From an uncultured Clostridium sp. (GTDB taxonomy: Bacteria > Bacillota > Clostridia > Clostridiales > Clostridiaceae), in NCBI RefSeq assembly GCF_900769625.1, contig NZ_CAAGHK010000023.1, positions 1-14,735 on the forward strand: 14,735 nt of DNA, read 5' to 3'. The position numbers and the translations under genes were made by a program. This document shows, in pieces, positions 6,331 to 12,982 of this stretch. The notes beneath the pieces are model-generated. The model ran no database searches, was not told the DNA's origin, and worked only from the letters and a program-made list of their open reading frames with translations. How positions within the stretch are numbered: position 1 is the first letter of the stretch; each line of letters starts with the position of its first letter.

Positions 6331-6900
6331 CTACTCACCCCTATAAATATCTTCAATAAAATTTTCAAAATTTTCTTTTTGGCTAAATTTATTACCACTA
6401 TATACTTTACGTGACGTAATAGTTTTATTTAAAACTTCTGGATTCAATGATTCCATTTTCTTATATCGGCCACTTTCATATAAATCTCTTAATGTCTGGC
6501 CTATCCAGTAAAGACTTTCATAATGCCTGCCAGATGAAAATCCTCTTATTTTTTTATTATTATCTTTGCTTGTCCTATCAAAGAATAACGATTTTGCTAA
6601 CCATCCTTCTGATGCCTTACCATGCTTTGTTGTATTAGTAAGTACATGATTCATATAAGAAGTAAATTCAGTAAATTTTCCATCTCTTGTTTTTATTCCT
6701 GCAATAGGATACCACAATCCCTTAATTTTACCGCTATTGGTTCCTGAAGAACGGAAATATGAAAGTGTTACTCTTTCTATACTATCATTGAAAACAATAT
6801 CAACATCTATAAGACCTATCATTCTAAATGGATGCACTCCATAAATATTAGCCCTAAAGCTTTCAGTATATATCTTCATTATACCAATGCAATTGGCCAC
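6331..6900 (-). CDS. Unrecognised 189-residue protein, last gene of the kinase operon
   Basis: I do not recognise a family. The start chosen is the GTG at 6900 because a perfect GGAGG (6909-6913) sits 8 bases upstream. The in-frame ATG at 6915 has no ribosome site and overlaps that motif. The protein is basic and soluble, without signal peptide or membrane segment. The first half looks like beta-strands (MKIYTESFRANIYGVHPFRM, GLIDVDIVF, ERVTLSYFRSSG) followed by GKIKGLWYPIAGIKTRDGKF. The second half looks helical (LYWIGQTLRDLYESGRYKKM and a charged C-terminus). The compact beta-then-helix layout and position 78 bases after the kinase stop suggest a partner, adaptor or further target of the kinase. 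That role is inferred from operon position only. Confidence 0.75.
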   Translation of the reverse strand: MANCIGIMKIYTESFRANIYGVHPFRMIGLIDVDIVFNDSIERVTLSYFRSSGTNSGKIKGLWYPIAGIKTRDGKFTEFTSYMNHVLTNTTKHGKASEGWLAKSLFFDRTSKDNNKKIRGFSSGRHYESLYWIGQTLRDLYESGRYKKMESLNPEVLNKTITSRKVYSGNKFSQKENFENFIEDIYRGE

Positions 6901-6978
6901 ATTATATACCTCCATTTCATCTTTTGAAAGAAGCCATGCAATGTTCAGTATTTCTAAAAATCACATGGCTCATTTTTG

Positions 6979-7704
6979 TTATTTGTTAATTAATTTTTTT
7001 ATTTTTTCTAATTGTTCTCTTATTTCATTAATGCTTCTGTATTCTTTTTCAATTCCCATCAGTTTTTTAAGAAAACTCTCTTCTTCTTTAGTTAAATCAA
7101 GTTCTTCGTACCACGGCTTGTCTTCATCATTTGTATCTTCTTCATACCCGGTATAATAAAGATGAATTAGAAAATCACCTAAATACCAATAATCCTCTTT
7201 TGCTTTATAATTTTTATTATCAATAAATCTGGCCATCCCAAAATCAATGAGCGCAATTTTCCTGTCTTTTTTTAAAATTACGTTTGGAAGACGAATATCC
7301 CTGTGAACGATATTACGATTATGCAGAACTTCTATTAAATCTAAAAGCTGGCCGGCAATATGATAAATATCATCTTTAGTAAATCTGCATCTGTTGTTTG
7401 ATACCAGTTCTTCAAAATCCTTACCCTCAAAATACTCTAATATATAACCTTCTCGATTGCGTTCCTTAAATTTATCAATAAACTTAGGGAATGCTGGATT
7501 ATTAAGGCTCCTAAGAATTTTCTGCTCATAGATCAAACTTTTTCTCGTTTCTTTAAGCATCTTTTTTTTAAGCTGTTTTACAACAACTTTTTCATTATTA
7601 TCATTTTCAGCCAGATAAGCAATACCATATCTACCTTCACCAATTTCCTGACTTATAATATATCCGCCTTTAACCTTTTCACCACTTTTGTAGTATTTAT
7701 CCAT
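6979..7704 (-). CDS. Compact soluble Hanks-type Ser/Thr protein kinase
   Basis: The 241 residues hold a nearly complete eukaryotic-like kinase core and nothing else. The glycine loop is IGEGRYG (21-27), the ATP lysine is Lys43 in VVVKQL, its partner Glu60, the catalytic loop HRDIRLPN (Asp136, Asn141), the magnesium motif DFG (154-156) and the alpha-F motif DYWYLG (171-176). Oddities: the usual catalytic-loop lysine is Arg138, there is no clear APE motif, the activation segment is short, and the C-lobe is small. This resembles small Bacillus kinases such as YbdM (PrkD) more than PrkC-type receptors; there is no membrane segment or PASTA domain. The gene starts 50 bases after the stop of the Ser-rich protein gene, so they are probably co-transcribed. 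That protein is its most obvious substrate. The ribosome site (TAGAG) is weak. Confidence 0.9.
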   Translation of the reverse strand: MDKYYKSGEKVKGGYIISQEIGEGRYGIAYLAENDNNEKVVVKQLKKKMLKETRKSLIYEQKILRSLNNPAFPKFIDKFKERNREGYILEYFEGKDFEELVSNNRCRFTKDDIYHIAGQLLDLIEVLHNRNIVHRDIRLPNVILKKDRKIALIDFGMARFIDNKNYKAKEDYWYLGDFLIHLYYTGYEEDTNDEDKPWYEELDLTKEEESFLKKLMGIEKEYRSINEIREQLEKIKKLINK

Positions 7705-7754
7705 ACTATTACTCTACAATTAATAGATTTTTCTCTAAATAATATTCTATTATT

Positions 7755-8222
7755 CTAGTATCTGCATGAATAACCCTTTGATGAGTGGCATCTTGATCTA
7801 TTGTGTGAACTTCTTCTTGATGAATAACATCCTGACATTCCATGTGAGCGTCCTCTTGATGATGAATCTCTGTCTGAATTACTATATGAGCTGCTATTTG
7901 ATCTTGAGTATCTTCCTGAAGTGCTGTGTGAACTGCTATTTGATTTTGAATAGCTTCTTGAACTGCTGTATGAACTGCTATTTGATCTTGAGTATCTTCC
8001 TGAACTGCTGTGTGAACTGCTATTTGATTTTGAATAGCTTCTTGAACTGCTGTATGAGTTGCTACTATTTGATGAATTTCTGCCTGAATCACTATATGAG
8101 CTGCTCATTGAACTATAATCCATTCTGCTATATGATACCTGAGACCTGCTATTAGATTTACTTACTCCATTATAATGTTTATTTTGATAATATTTATGAC
8201 CTCTACATGATTGTCTATTCAT
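7755..8222 (-). CDS. Ser/Arg/Tyr-rich repeat protein, probable spore-coat-like kinase substrate
   Basis: The protein has 155 residues, of which I count 67 serines (43%), plus many Arg, Tyr, Asn and Lys. It has no signal peptide. The centre (residues 54-123) is five 14-residue units of alternating type, SSSYSSSRSYSKSN and SSSHSSSGRYSRSN, the last one diverged. The C-terminus carries three scattered Cys. The ATG at 8222 has GGAGAGGTG just upstream. The composition recalls Bacillus coat proteins CotG and the CotB tail, whose Ser/Arg/Lys repeats are phosphorylated by the atypical kinase CotH. Here a Hanks-type kinase gene follows 50 bases downstream, and the promoter resembles sigma-K sites. I infer a mother-cell coat protein phosphorylated by its neighbour. 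Other frames are also open through the repeats, but this one has the start signals. Confidence 0.75.
   Translation of the reverse strand: MNRQSCRGHKYYQNKHYNGVSKSNSRSQVSYSRMDYSSMSSSYSDSGRNSSNSSNSYSSSRSYSKSNSSSHSSSGRYSRSNSSSYSSSRSYSKSNSSSHSTSGRYSRSNSSSYSNSDRDSSSRGRSHGMSGCYSSRRSSHNRSRCHSSKGYSCRY
7896..8063 (-). repeat. Tandem 84-bp repeat (two copies, each two 42-bp half-units)
   Basis: Within the Ser-rich gene, four 42-base units (14 codons each) alternate in type A-B-A-B, so the true period is 84 bases with two nearly identical copies; a fifth unit downstream is diverged. The near-identity at DNA level implies recent expansion or slippage, and makes the copy number likely to vary between strains. 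Confidence 0.85.
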
Positions 8223-8285
8223 ACATTACACCTCTCCATTTTTCTTTTGATTAATTTTATTTGTTAAGTTTCCTTAACCTTAGTA

Positions 8286-8314
8286 TATAATATGTTGATT
8301 TTAGATTTTGTGTT
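8286..8314 (-). promoter_or_regulatory. Sigma-K-like promoter for the serine-rich/kinase operon
   Basis: On the minus strand AACA (8311-8314) is followed by 16 bases and CATATTATA (8286-8294). This fits the sigma-K pattern known from Bacillus (AC, about 16 bases, CATA-N3-TA). No sigma-A pair of comparable quality was seen. It lies 64 bases upstream of the ATG at 8222. The motif is short and the DNA AT-rich, so this is a moderate inference. Confidence 0.45.
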
Positions 8315-8429
8315 ACATTTTTTATTATTTTTTATTTTATATTAAAAAACATTCCTATGAACTCCATTTTCACTTCTCTTGTCAGGTTATACAAACGCTA
8401 TTTTTATATATTCCCACTTATTGCTATAC

Positions 8430-8485
8430 AGTATTATAAAGATTATTAAAGAAAGGATCCTTTCTTTAATAATCTTTATAATACT
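8430..8485. repeat. Perfect 56-bp palindrome centred on GGATCC
   Basis: Two 28-base arms (8430-8457 and 8458-8485) are exact reverse complements with no spacer; after one mismatch, three more pairs follow on each side. It lies in the 442-base gap between the serine-rich gene start and the histidine kinase stop, about 115 bases upstream of the sigma-K-like promoter. No T-run follows on either strand, so it is not a typical terminator. The rest of this gap holds only the promoter and the terminator listed separately, plus AT-rich sequence. Confidence 0.9.
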
Positions 8486-8606
8486 TTATCTTATTAGATA
8501 TGAAAAAAGATAATAAAATTTACAAAAATCTTTCTAAAACTACGCTATATTTCATAGATGAATATGAATAAACTAAAAAGTTGTGATAAATGATATATAA
8601 AAGTTA

Positions 8607-8647
8607 AAGAAGGCAGAGATATTTGTAATACATATCTCCGCCTTCTT
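8607..8647 (-). terminator. Terminator of the histidine kinase gene
   Basis: AAGAAGGC and GCCTTCTT pair, then one A/C mismatch, then GAGATAT with ATATCTC, around a nine-base loop. It lies 18 bases past the histidine kinase stop. The minus-strand tail is moderately T-rich. Confidence 0.85.
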
Positions 8648-8664
8648 CTTATGAGTAATAACTG

Positions 8665-10680
8665 CTAATTTAAATCATAAATATCTGAAAATTCTATTGT
8701 AAATCTTTCCACCTTTGAATTTAACTTTTTATTTGAAACATTACTTATCTTTGAATTCATGATCTTTCTTATAGGAAGTTGGATACAAAATTCTGTTCCA
8801 TTTTCAAATTCAGTATTTACATAAATTCTGCCTTTATGAAGTTCTACAAGTGATTTTACCAATGCAAGTCCAATTCCACTTCCTTCAACACTCCTTGTCA
8901 AAAGATTCTCCGACTGAGTAAACCTATTAAAGATTTTTTCTGCATCTTCTCTGTTTATAGCTGGTCCATCATTTCTTACTTTGATAATAACATTTCTGCA
9001 GTCATTTGTAATATCCATGTCAACATCAATACAGCCTTCTTCTGATGTAAATTTCATTGAATTAGATAATAAATTTAATATTATTCTTTCTATCTTTTCA
9101 GGATCACAGGCTGTTATTATTTCCTCTTCCATTGTATCAAACGTTATTTTTCTTTTATTATTTTTCATATAAAGCGCAACTGAATGAATAATATTTTCAA
9201 TAACTTCCACTATATTATAATTATCAATGTCCAGTTCATAAAATCCACCATCAATCTTAGTTATATCAATCATATTATTAGCCAGTTTCAGCAGTCTGTA
9301 TGAATTCTGCTGTATACCCTTTAAATATTTATCAAGCTTTTTATAACCAGAATCCGCCATATCATTTTCCATATTAGATAAAATCACCTGTACTGTTGAT
9401 AAAATTATGTTAAGCGGTGTTTTAAATTCATGCGACAAATTTGCAAAAAATTCAGTCTTCAGGCTCTCAAATTCTACTGCATGCTGAAGATTTTCCTTAT
9501 CTTTTAAAAGTTTTCGTTCAGTACTTATATCCCTTCCTGTTACAATAAATACGTTGTCTGAAATATTACTCCAGTTAATACTCATAGTACTATATTTACC
9601 GTTATTATACATCACTCTGCATATAAGGTTTCTATATTCCATAACATTATTATGTAAAATAGAACTTACATATTCCTTATCATCTGGATGAACATATTCC
9701 AACGGCGAATTTTCACCCATATTTTCAATACTTAAACCTATAATCTTCTCAGATGTTCTATTTAAACTAAGCCATTTATAATGATCTTCAACTATTTCTA
9801 CTATTGCATAGACATCTATAGCTGTCTCTATTGCAATTTCAAGCTTTTTCTGAATATCATCTTTTTCTTTAAGCTGTTCATTTAAATTTTCTGAAAGCCT
9901 TTTATTTTCTATTATAAAACCAAGTAATATGCATATTTCTTTAATTGTATCAGTATCAATATTTTCTGGCTCACCATGCTTATAATTACATAAAATTAAC
10001 CCAATTAGTATATTTCTTATTTTTAGTGGATAAAAATATTCTACTTCCTGCCCACTGCTTTTTAACATATTTTTATAATTAAATTTGTTTTTTATTTTTG
10101 TATAAACTTTTTGGGAGAATTGAGATAAATATTTTTCATATGAATCACCTTCATGAATATATAAATTCATACTCTTGTTATATTCATCAAATATATATAA
10201 TGCTATATCATCACATTTCATTATATTCTTTAAACTATGTAATATCTTGGTATCAGATTGAATATGTTTCTTTTCTTCATTACTGTCTGTAATTTCCATT
10301 AAGTTTTCTATAGTTGCTAAATTTATATTTTTTATAGTGCCTACTTCCTTTGCTATTACACCCATTAAATTTTTTTTCTTATTTAATAATGTTTTAATCA
10401 CTTTGAAATATGTCTTTTTAACATTATTAGAATGACCTATATCTAACTTTAAATTTTTTTCCGCTCTTTTTACATATAAATCGCTTTCTTCATACAGATA
10501 ATCTGCCCCAATGTCTTTATCTGATTTGCTTATAATATTTTCTTTACTATACCCTGTATCATAAGAAAATTGCTTGTTAACATATTTATATCTTCCATTT
10601 TCATCTTTTAAACATACAGCATAGGGAATGCTGTCTAAAAGTTCCTCTAAATCCTCCATTGTATACTCTTTATCAATCAT
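8665..10680 (-). CDS. Orphan cytoplasmic sensor histidine kinase (PAS-GAF-like-PAS-HisKA-HATPase)
   Basis: The protein has 671 residues and no membrane segment. An N-terminal PAS domain (about 8-110; IPYAVCLKDENGRYKYVNKQF) is followed by a GAF-like region (about 135-260), a short coiled coil (260-285) and a second PAS (about 286-390; EYVHPDDKEYV, FIVTGRDIS). The dimerisation domain has the phosphoacceptor His417 in FFANLSHEFKTPLN. The ATPase domain has its N-box around Asn536-Asn540 (LNLLSNSMKF), NDGPAI and GSGIGLAL. A basic tail of about 35 residues follows. The ATG at 10680 has AGGAG 10 bases upstream. No response regulator is adjacent, and each flank has its own terminator, so it is an orphan. 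In clostridia many such soluble orphan kinases feed the sporulation regulator Spo0A; that role is inferred, not shown. The signal is unknown. Confidence 0.92.
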   Translation of the reverse strand: MIDKEYTMEDLEELLDSIPYAVCLKDENGRYKYVNKQFSYDTGYSKENIISKSDKDIGADYLYEESDLYVKRAEKNLKLDIGHSNNVKKTYFKVIKTLLNKKKNLMGVIAKEVGTIKNINLATIENLMEITDSNEEKKHIQSDTKILHSLKNIMKCDDIALYIFDEYNKSMNLYIHEGDSYEKYLSQFSQKVYTKIKNKFNYKNMLKSSGQEVEYFYPLKIRNILIGLILCNYKHGEPENIDTDTIKEICILLGFIIENKRLSENLNEQLKEKDDIQKKLEIAIETAIDVYAIVEIVEDHYKWLSLNRTSEKIIGLSIENMGENSPLEYVHPDDKEYVSSILHNNVMEYRNLICRVMYNNGKYSTMSINWSNISDNVFIVTGRDISTERKLLKDKENLQHAVEFESLKTEFFANLSHEFKTPLNIILSTVQVILSNMENDMADSGYKKLDKYLKGIQQNSYRLLKLANNMIDITKIDGGFYELDIDNYNIVEVIENIIHSVALYMKNNKRKITFDTMEEEIITACDPEKIERIILNLLSNSMKFTSEEGCIDVDMDITNDCRNVIIKVRNDGPAINREDAEKIFNRFTQSENLLTRSVEGSGIGLALVKSLVELHKGRIYVNTEFENGTEFCIQLPIRKIMNSKISNVSNKKLNSKVERFTIEFSDIYDLN

Positions 10681-10714
10681 ATACCCATACTCCTATTTGA
10701 CCTTTTATATTTTA

Positions 10715-10731
10715 ATTACATTATATGTAAT
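10715..10731. promoter_or_regulatory. Operator-like inverted repeat at the histidine kinase start point
   Basis: ATTACAT and ATGTAAT are perfect 7-base arms with a three-base spacer, directly abutting the downstream edge of the -10 box. This is where a bound protein would block transcription. The regulator is unknown. Confidence 0.45.
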
Positions 10732-10760
10732 ATTATACATATAATTAACTTGTAGGTAAA
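10732..10760 (-). promoter_or_regulatory. Promoter of the histidine kinase gene
   Basis: TTTACC (10755-10760), a 17-base spacer and a perfect TATAAT (10732-10737) lie 52 bases upstream of the ATG at 10680. The -35 box matches four of six consensus bases. Confidence 0.6.
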
Positions 10761-10761
10761 T

Positions 10762-10816
10762 AAAAAACTCCTCATACAGAAATATTTTTACTCATATTTT
10801 TCTACATAAGGGAGTT
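10762..10816 (-). terminator. Terminator of the lipoprotein gene
   Basis: On the minus strand AACTCC pairs with GGAGTT across a long arm that includes partly paired AGAAA/TTTCT segments, and is followed by six T residues. It sits 50 bases past the lipoprotein stop and just upstream of the histidine kinase promoter, insulating the two genes. Confidence 0.75.
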
Positions 10817-10866
10817 AAATTTTATTTTTATTTTATTATTTCCTACACGCTTCTATATTATCTCGT

Positions 10867-11412
10867 TTAATTATATACTTTCGTCTGCCCATGAGTAAAC
10901 TTCTTTTCCAGCTTTTCAACCTTCAGAACTGGCTGCTCTCTTCCTTCAACATTTCCTTTTGTTATTGTTCCAAATACTTCAATCCATGTATCTTCTGCTG
11001 GAATTTCTCCATCATAAACTGCATTTATTCCTACAGTAATTTCATGTGAATGATCTTCATGTGCCATATCATATAATCTTAATATCTTAAATTGGCTTCC
11101 TTCTACAGCTCCAATAAAGCCTTCAACTTTCATTGTTCTTCCAACATAATTATCGACATCAGCAAAAATTCTATCCATATCTGTTATAAAGTTTTCATCA
11201 CTTATAACAATCTCATCATTTTTCACATCAGTTTTCACATTATCTTTTTCTGAATCATCCTTACTGCTTTCAATATCTTTATTTCCTATATTATCTTCTG
11301 CTGTATTTGTAACTTTCTGTTCATGCTCATTAGCATGATCATTTCCTATACTGCATGCAGCGAGAAATGAAAATACTGAAAGTAAAAATATCGTGATTAT
11401 TTTTTTCTTCAT
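10867..11412 (-). CDS. Lipoprotein with YcgQ/DUF1980-like C-terminal domain
   Basis: The ATG at 11412 has AAGGAG five bases upstream; a longer in-frame extension has no ribosome site. The 181-residue product starts with MKKK and a hydrophobic stretch ending in the lipobox FLAAC, so Cys20 would be lipidated and the protein held on the outer face of the membrane. Residues about 21-75 are a charged, disordered linker. The rest (VDNYVGRTMKVEGFIG, ILRLYDMAHEDHSHEITVGI, DTWIEVFGTITKG, PVLKVEKLEK) reads like the OB-fold-like C-terminal part of YcgQ/DUF1980 (TIGR03943) proteins, which usually act with a YcgR-type permease. Here no permease is adjacent, and the usual cysteine pair of that family ('TCCAAD') is replaced by a His-rich AHEDHSHE. 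That run suggests a metal site (inference). It is a single-gene unit. Confidence 0.75.
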   Translation of the reverse strand: MKKKIITIFLLSVFSFLAACSIGNDHANEHEQKVTNTAEDNIGNKDIESSKDDSEKDNVKTDVKNDEIVISDENFITDMDRIFADVDNYVGRTMKVEGFIGAVEGSQFKILRLYDMAHEDHSHEITVGINAVYDGEIPAEDTWIEVFGTITKGNVEGREQPVLKVEKLEKKFTHGQTKVYN

Positions 11413-11475
11413 ATGTTCTCCTTTTTTAACTTTATTAATTTTTATCATAAAATAACAACCATATTTAAAACTATC

Positions 11476-11504
11476 TTAATACACTTGCTATAAATATACT
11501 TCAA
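11476..11504 (-). promoter_or_regulatory. Promoter of the lipoprotein gene
   Basis: TTGAAG (11499-11504), a 17-base spacer and TATTAA (11476-11481) lie about 63 bases upstream of the ATG at 11412. Five of six bases match at -35 and five of six at -10 allowing an A at the last position. Confidence 0.5.
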
Positions 11505-11825
11505 TTTATTAAACTATATCTCTCTATCTTTTCATCACTTATATTCTTATTCAGATATTTCAGCAAGTCTGCTTAAAATATCTCTTCCATAATCAAACAA
11601 TAATATTATTCTATAAATTATATCAATAAATCTTAATTTTAAAAAGAATTTTTCAAAGATTTAATTCATCATTATCAACTCTGAATAATCAACTGAAACA
11701 TATGTAAATCAGACTGCATTTGCTCCAATTAAAGTTATCAAATATATTTTCATAATGGAAGGCTACCGTAACTTTATATTTGCTACATCTAAATAAAGAC
11801 ACTATATATAATTATATGTATTTCA
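11505..11825. other. Divergent intergenic region, no gene seen
   Basis: This AT-rich stretch lies between the lipoprotein and exonuclease promoters. On the minus strand, bases 11547 to about 11660 hold an open stretch of some 35 codons ending in LLFDYGRDILSRLAEISE and a TAA. It has no start codon or ribosome site and is preceded by stops. It may be the tail of a decayed gene, but I cannot assign a family. No strong hairpin was seen. Confidence 0.4.
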
Positions 11826-11834
11826 TGGTATAAT
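11826..11834 (+). promoter_or_regulatory. Extended -10 promoter of the exonuclease gene
   Basis: TGGTATAAT is an extended -10 element (TG, one base, perfect TATAAT), 37 bases before the ATG at 11871. The -35 region is a poor match, as is common for extended -10 promoters. A second TATAAT follows at 11837-11842. Confidence 0.55.
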
Positions 11835-11870
11835 TATATAATGATTATACATTAAGGATTGGTAAATAAA

Positions 11871-12731
11871 ATGAATTACATAGTATTTGACTTGGAATTT
11901 AATCAGCTATATACGAAGAAAAAATCACCAAATGCAATTCTTTCTGCAGACAGTGAAGAAAATAAAAGTGATATAGCTGAAAATAAATCTATAGAAAAAA
12001 CTACTGAAAAAAATACTATATCGGTCTCACTTAATGATAGTGTGAATTATAAAAATCTATCTCTTGAAATGCCCTTTGAAATAATACAGATTGGTGCAGT
12101 AAAGCTTGATGATAACTTTGAAATCATTGATACCTTCAGCAGATTAATAAAACCTTCTTTATATAAGGAAATACATCCTTTCATCTGCGAACTGACTTCA
12201 ATTACTACCGATATGGTTGAAGGTGAGGATCTATTTCCTAAGGTCTATGGAGACTTTATGAAATTTATCAGCAATGATGATTTTGTAATGGGTGTCTGGG
12301 GAATTGACGATATTAAACAGCTTTTGAAAAATATAAAATTCCATGGTCTCAATGTGCACAATAATTTAAAAAAATATATTGATATTCAGGTTCTTGCATC
12401 AAAGAAATTCAATACACCAAAAGGAAACAGGCTTGGTTTAAAAACTGCTGTTGAATTCTGGAATATTCCTATAGAAAATAATTTTCATGATGCTCTGAAT
12501 GATGCTGTCTATACTGCTCAAGTCTTCAGAAAAGTTTATACTAAAGATTTGAAAGTCTGCACTTATTCCAACCCTAACTATCCAAGAGAAAGCAGGCCTT
12601 CATTGAAGGTTGATACAGAAAAGCTGATTGACCAGTTTGAAAAGATGTTTGCAAGAAAGATGACAAAGGAAGAAAAATCTATCATACGAATCGCATATAA
12701 CATGGGAAAGACACATCAGTTTCTAAAATAA
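11871..12731 (+). CDS. DEDDh-family 3'-5' exonuclease (KapD-like)
   Basis: The 286-residue protein has the exonuclease motifs in order: FDLEFN (Asp6 and Glu8, Exo I), the core strand FEIIQIGAVKLDDNFEI, WGIDDIKQLLK (Exo II Asp) and FHDALNDAVYTAQVF (Exo III His and Asp). This is the DnaQ/RNase T superfamily, removing nucleotides from 3' ends; the FDLEFNQ start and single-domain form resemble KapD, an inhibitor of the KinA sporulation pathway in Bacillus. Unusually, about 50 residues rich in Ser, Lys, Glu and Asn (around 14-66) are inserted between Exo I and the next strand. A 60-residue C-terminal helical tail ends in EEKSIIRIAYNMGKTHQ. The ATG at 11871 is favoured; AAGGA lies 12 bases upstream, a rather long gap. 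It is the only plus-strand gene, monocistronic with its own promoter and terminator. Substrate and any role in sporulation are not shown here. Confidence 0.88.
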   Translation: MNYIVFDLEFNQLYTKKKSPNAILSADSEENKSDIAENKSIEKTTEKNTISVSLNDSVNYKNLSLEMPFEIIQIGAVKLDDNFEIIDTFSRLIKPSLYKEIHPFICELTSITTDMVEGEDLFPKVYGDFMKFISNDDFVMGVWGIDDIKQLLKNIKFHGLNVHNNLKKYIDIQVLASKKFNTPKGNRLGLKTAVEFWNIPIENNFHDALNDAVYTAQVFRKVYTKDLKVCTYSNPNYPRESRPSLKVDTEKLIDQFEKMFARKMTKEEKSIIRIAYNMGKTHQFLK

Positions 12732-12751
12732 ATTTTTTGACATCATACATT

Positions 12752-12799
12752 AAAATGTGCCCGGATACTTGTTAGATATCCTGGCACATTTTCTTTTTC
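12752..12799 (+). terminator. Terminator of the exonuclease gene
   Basis: AAAATGTGCC pairs with GGCACATTTT, then after one mismatch GGATA with TATCC, around a nine-base loop, followed by TTCTTTTTCTTC. It starts 21 bases after the stop. It may also help terminate the facing DUF1846 gene, whose stop lies 190 bases away across AT-rich sequence with no other feature. Confidence 0.9.
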
Positions 12800-12982
12800 T
12801 TCTATACCTACATTAATATCATCCGAAATGACTCTAAATTAAATTTTATTCTATAAAATAATTGAATTCTGATATATAAATATCAATAAATTAAATTTAA
12901 TATAATCTGTCAAATAATATTTATTATTTTTCTCCAGATATATGCATTTAATTAATCACACTTTTATCTGAAAGCACTGAAT

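Noticed and set aside
7709..8092. His/Gln/Ala-rich open frame overlapping the Ser-rich gene on the same strand
   Set aside because: It starts at a GTG without a ribosome site and is preceded by a stop. It is open because the 42-base units contain no stop in this frame. Kept only as a note because its stop lies close to the kinase start.
7766..8155. Plus-strand Cys/Leu/Asn-rich open frame opposite the Ser-rich gene
   Set aside because: It is the complement of the repeat, with no ribosome site or promoter, and an implausible composition.
8430..8485. Rho-independent terminator
   Set aside because: The stem is very strong, but neither strand has a T-run after it, and a clear terminator already lies next to the histidine kinase stop.
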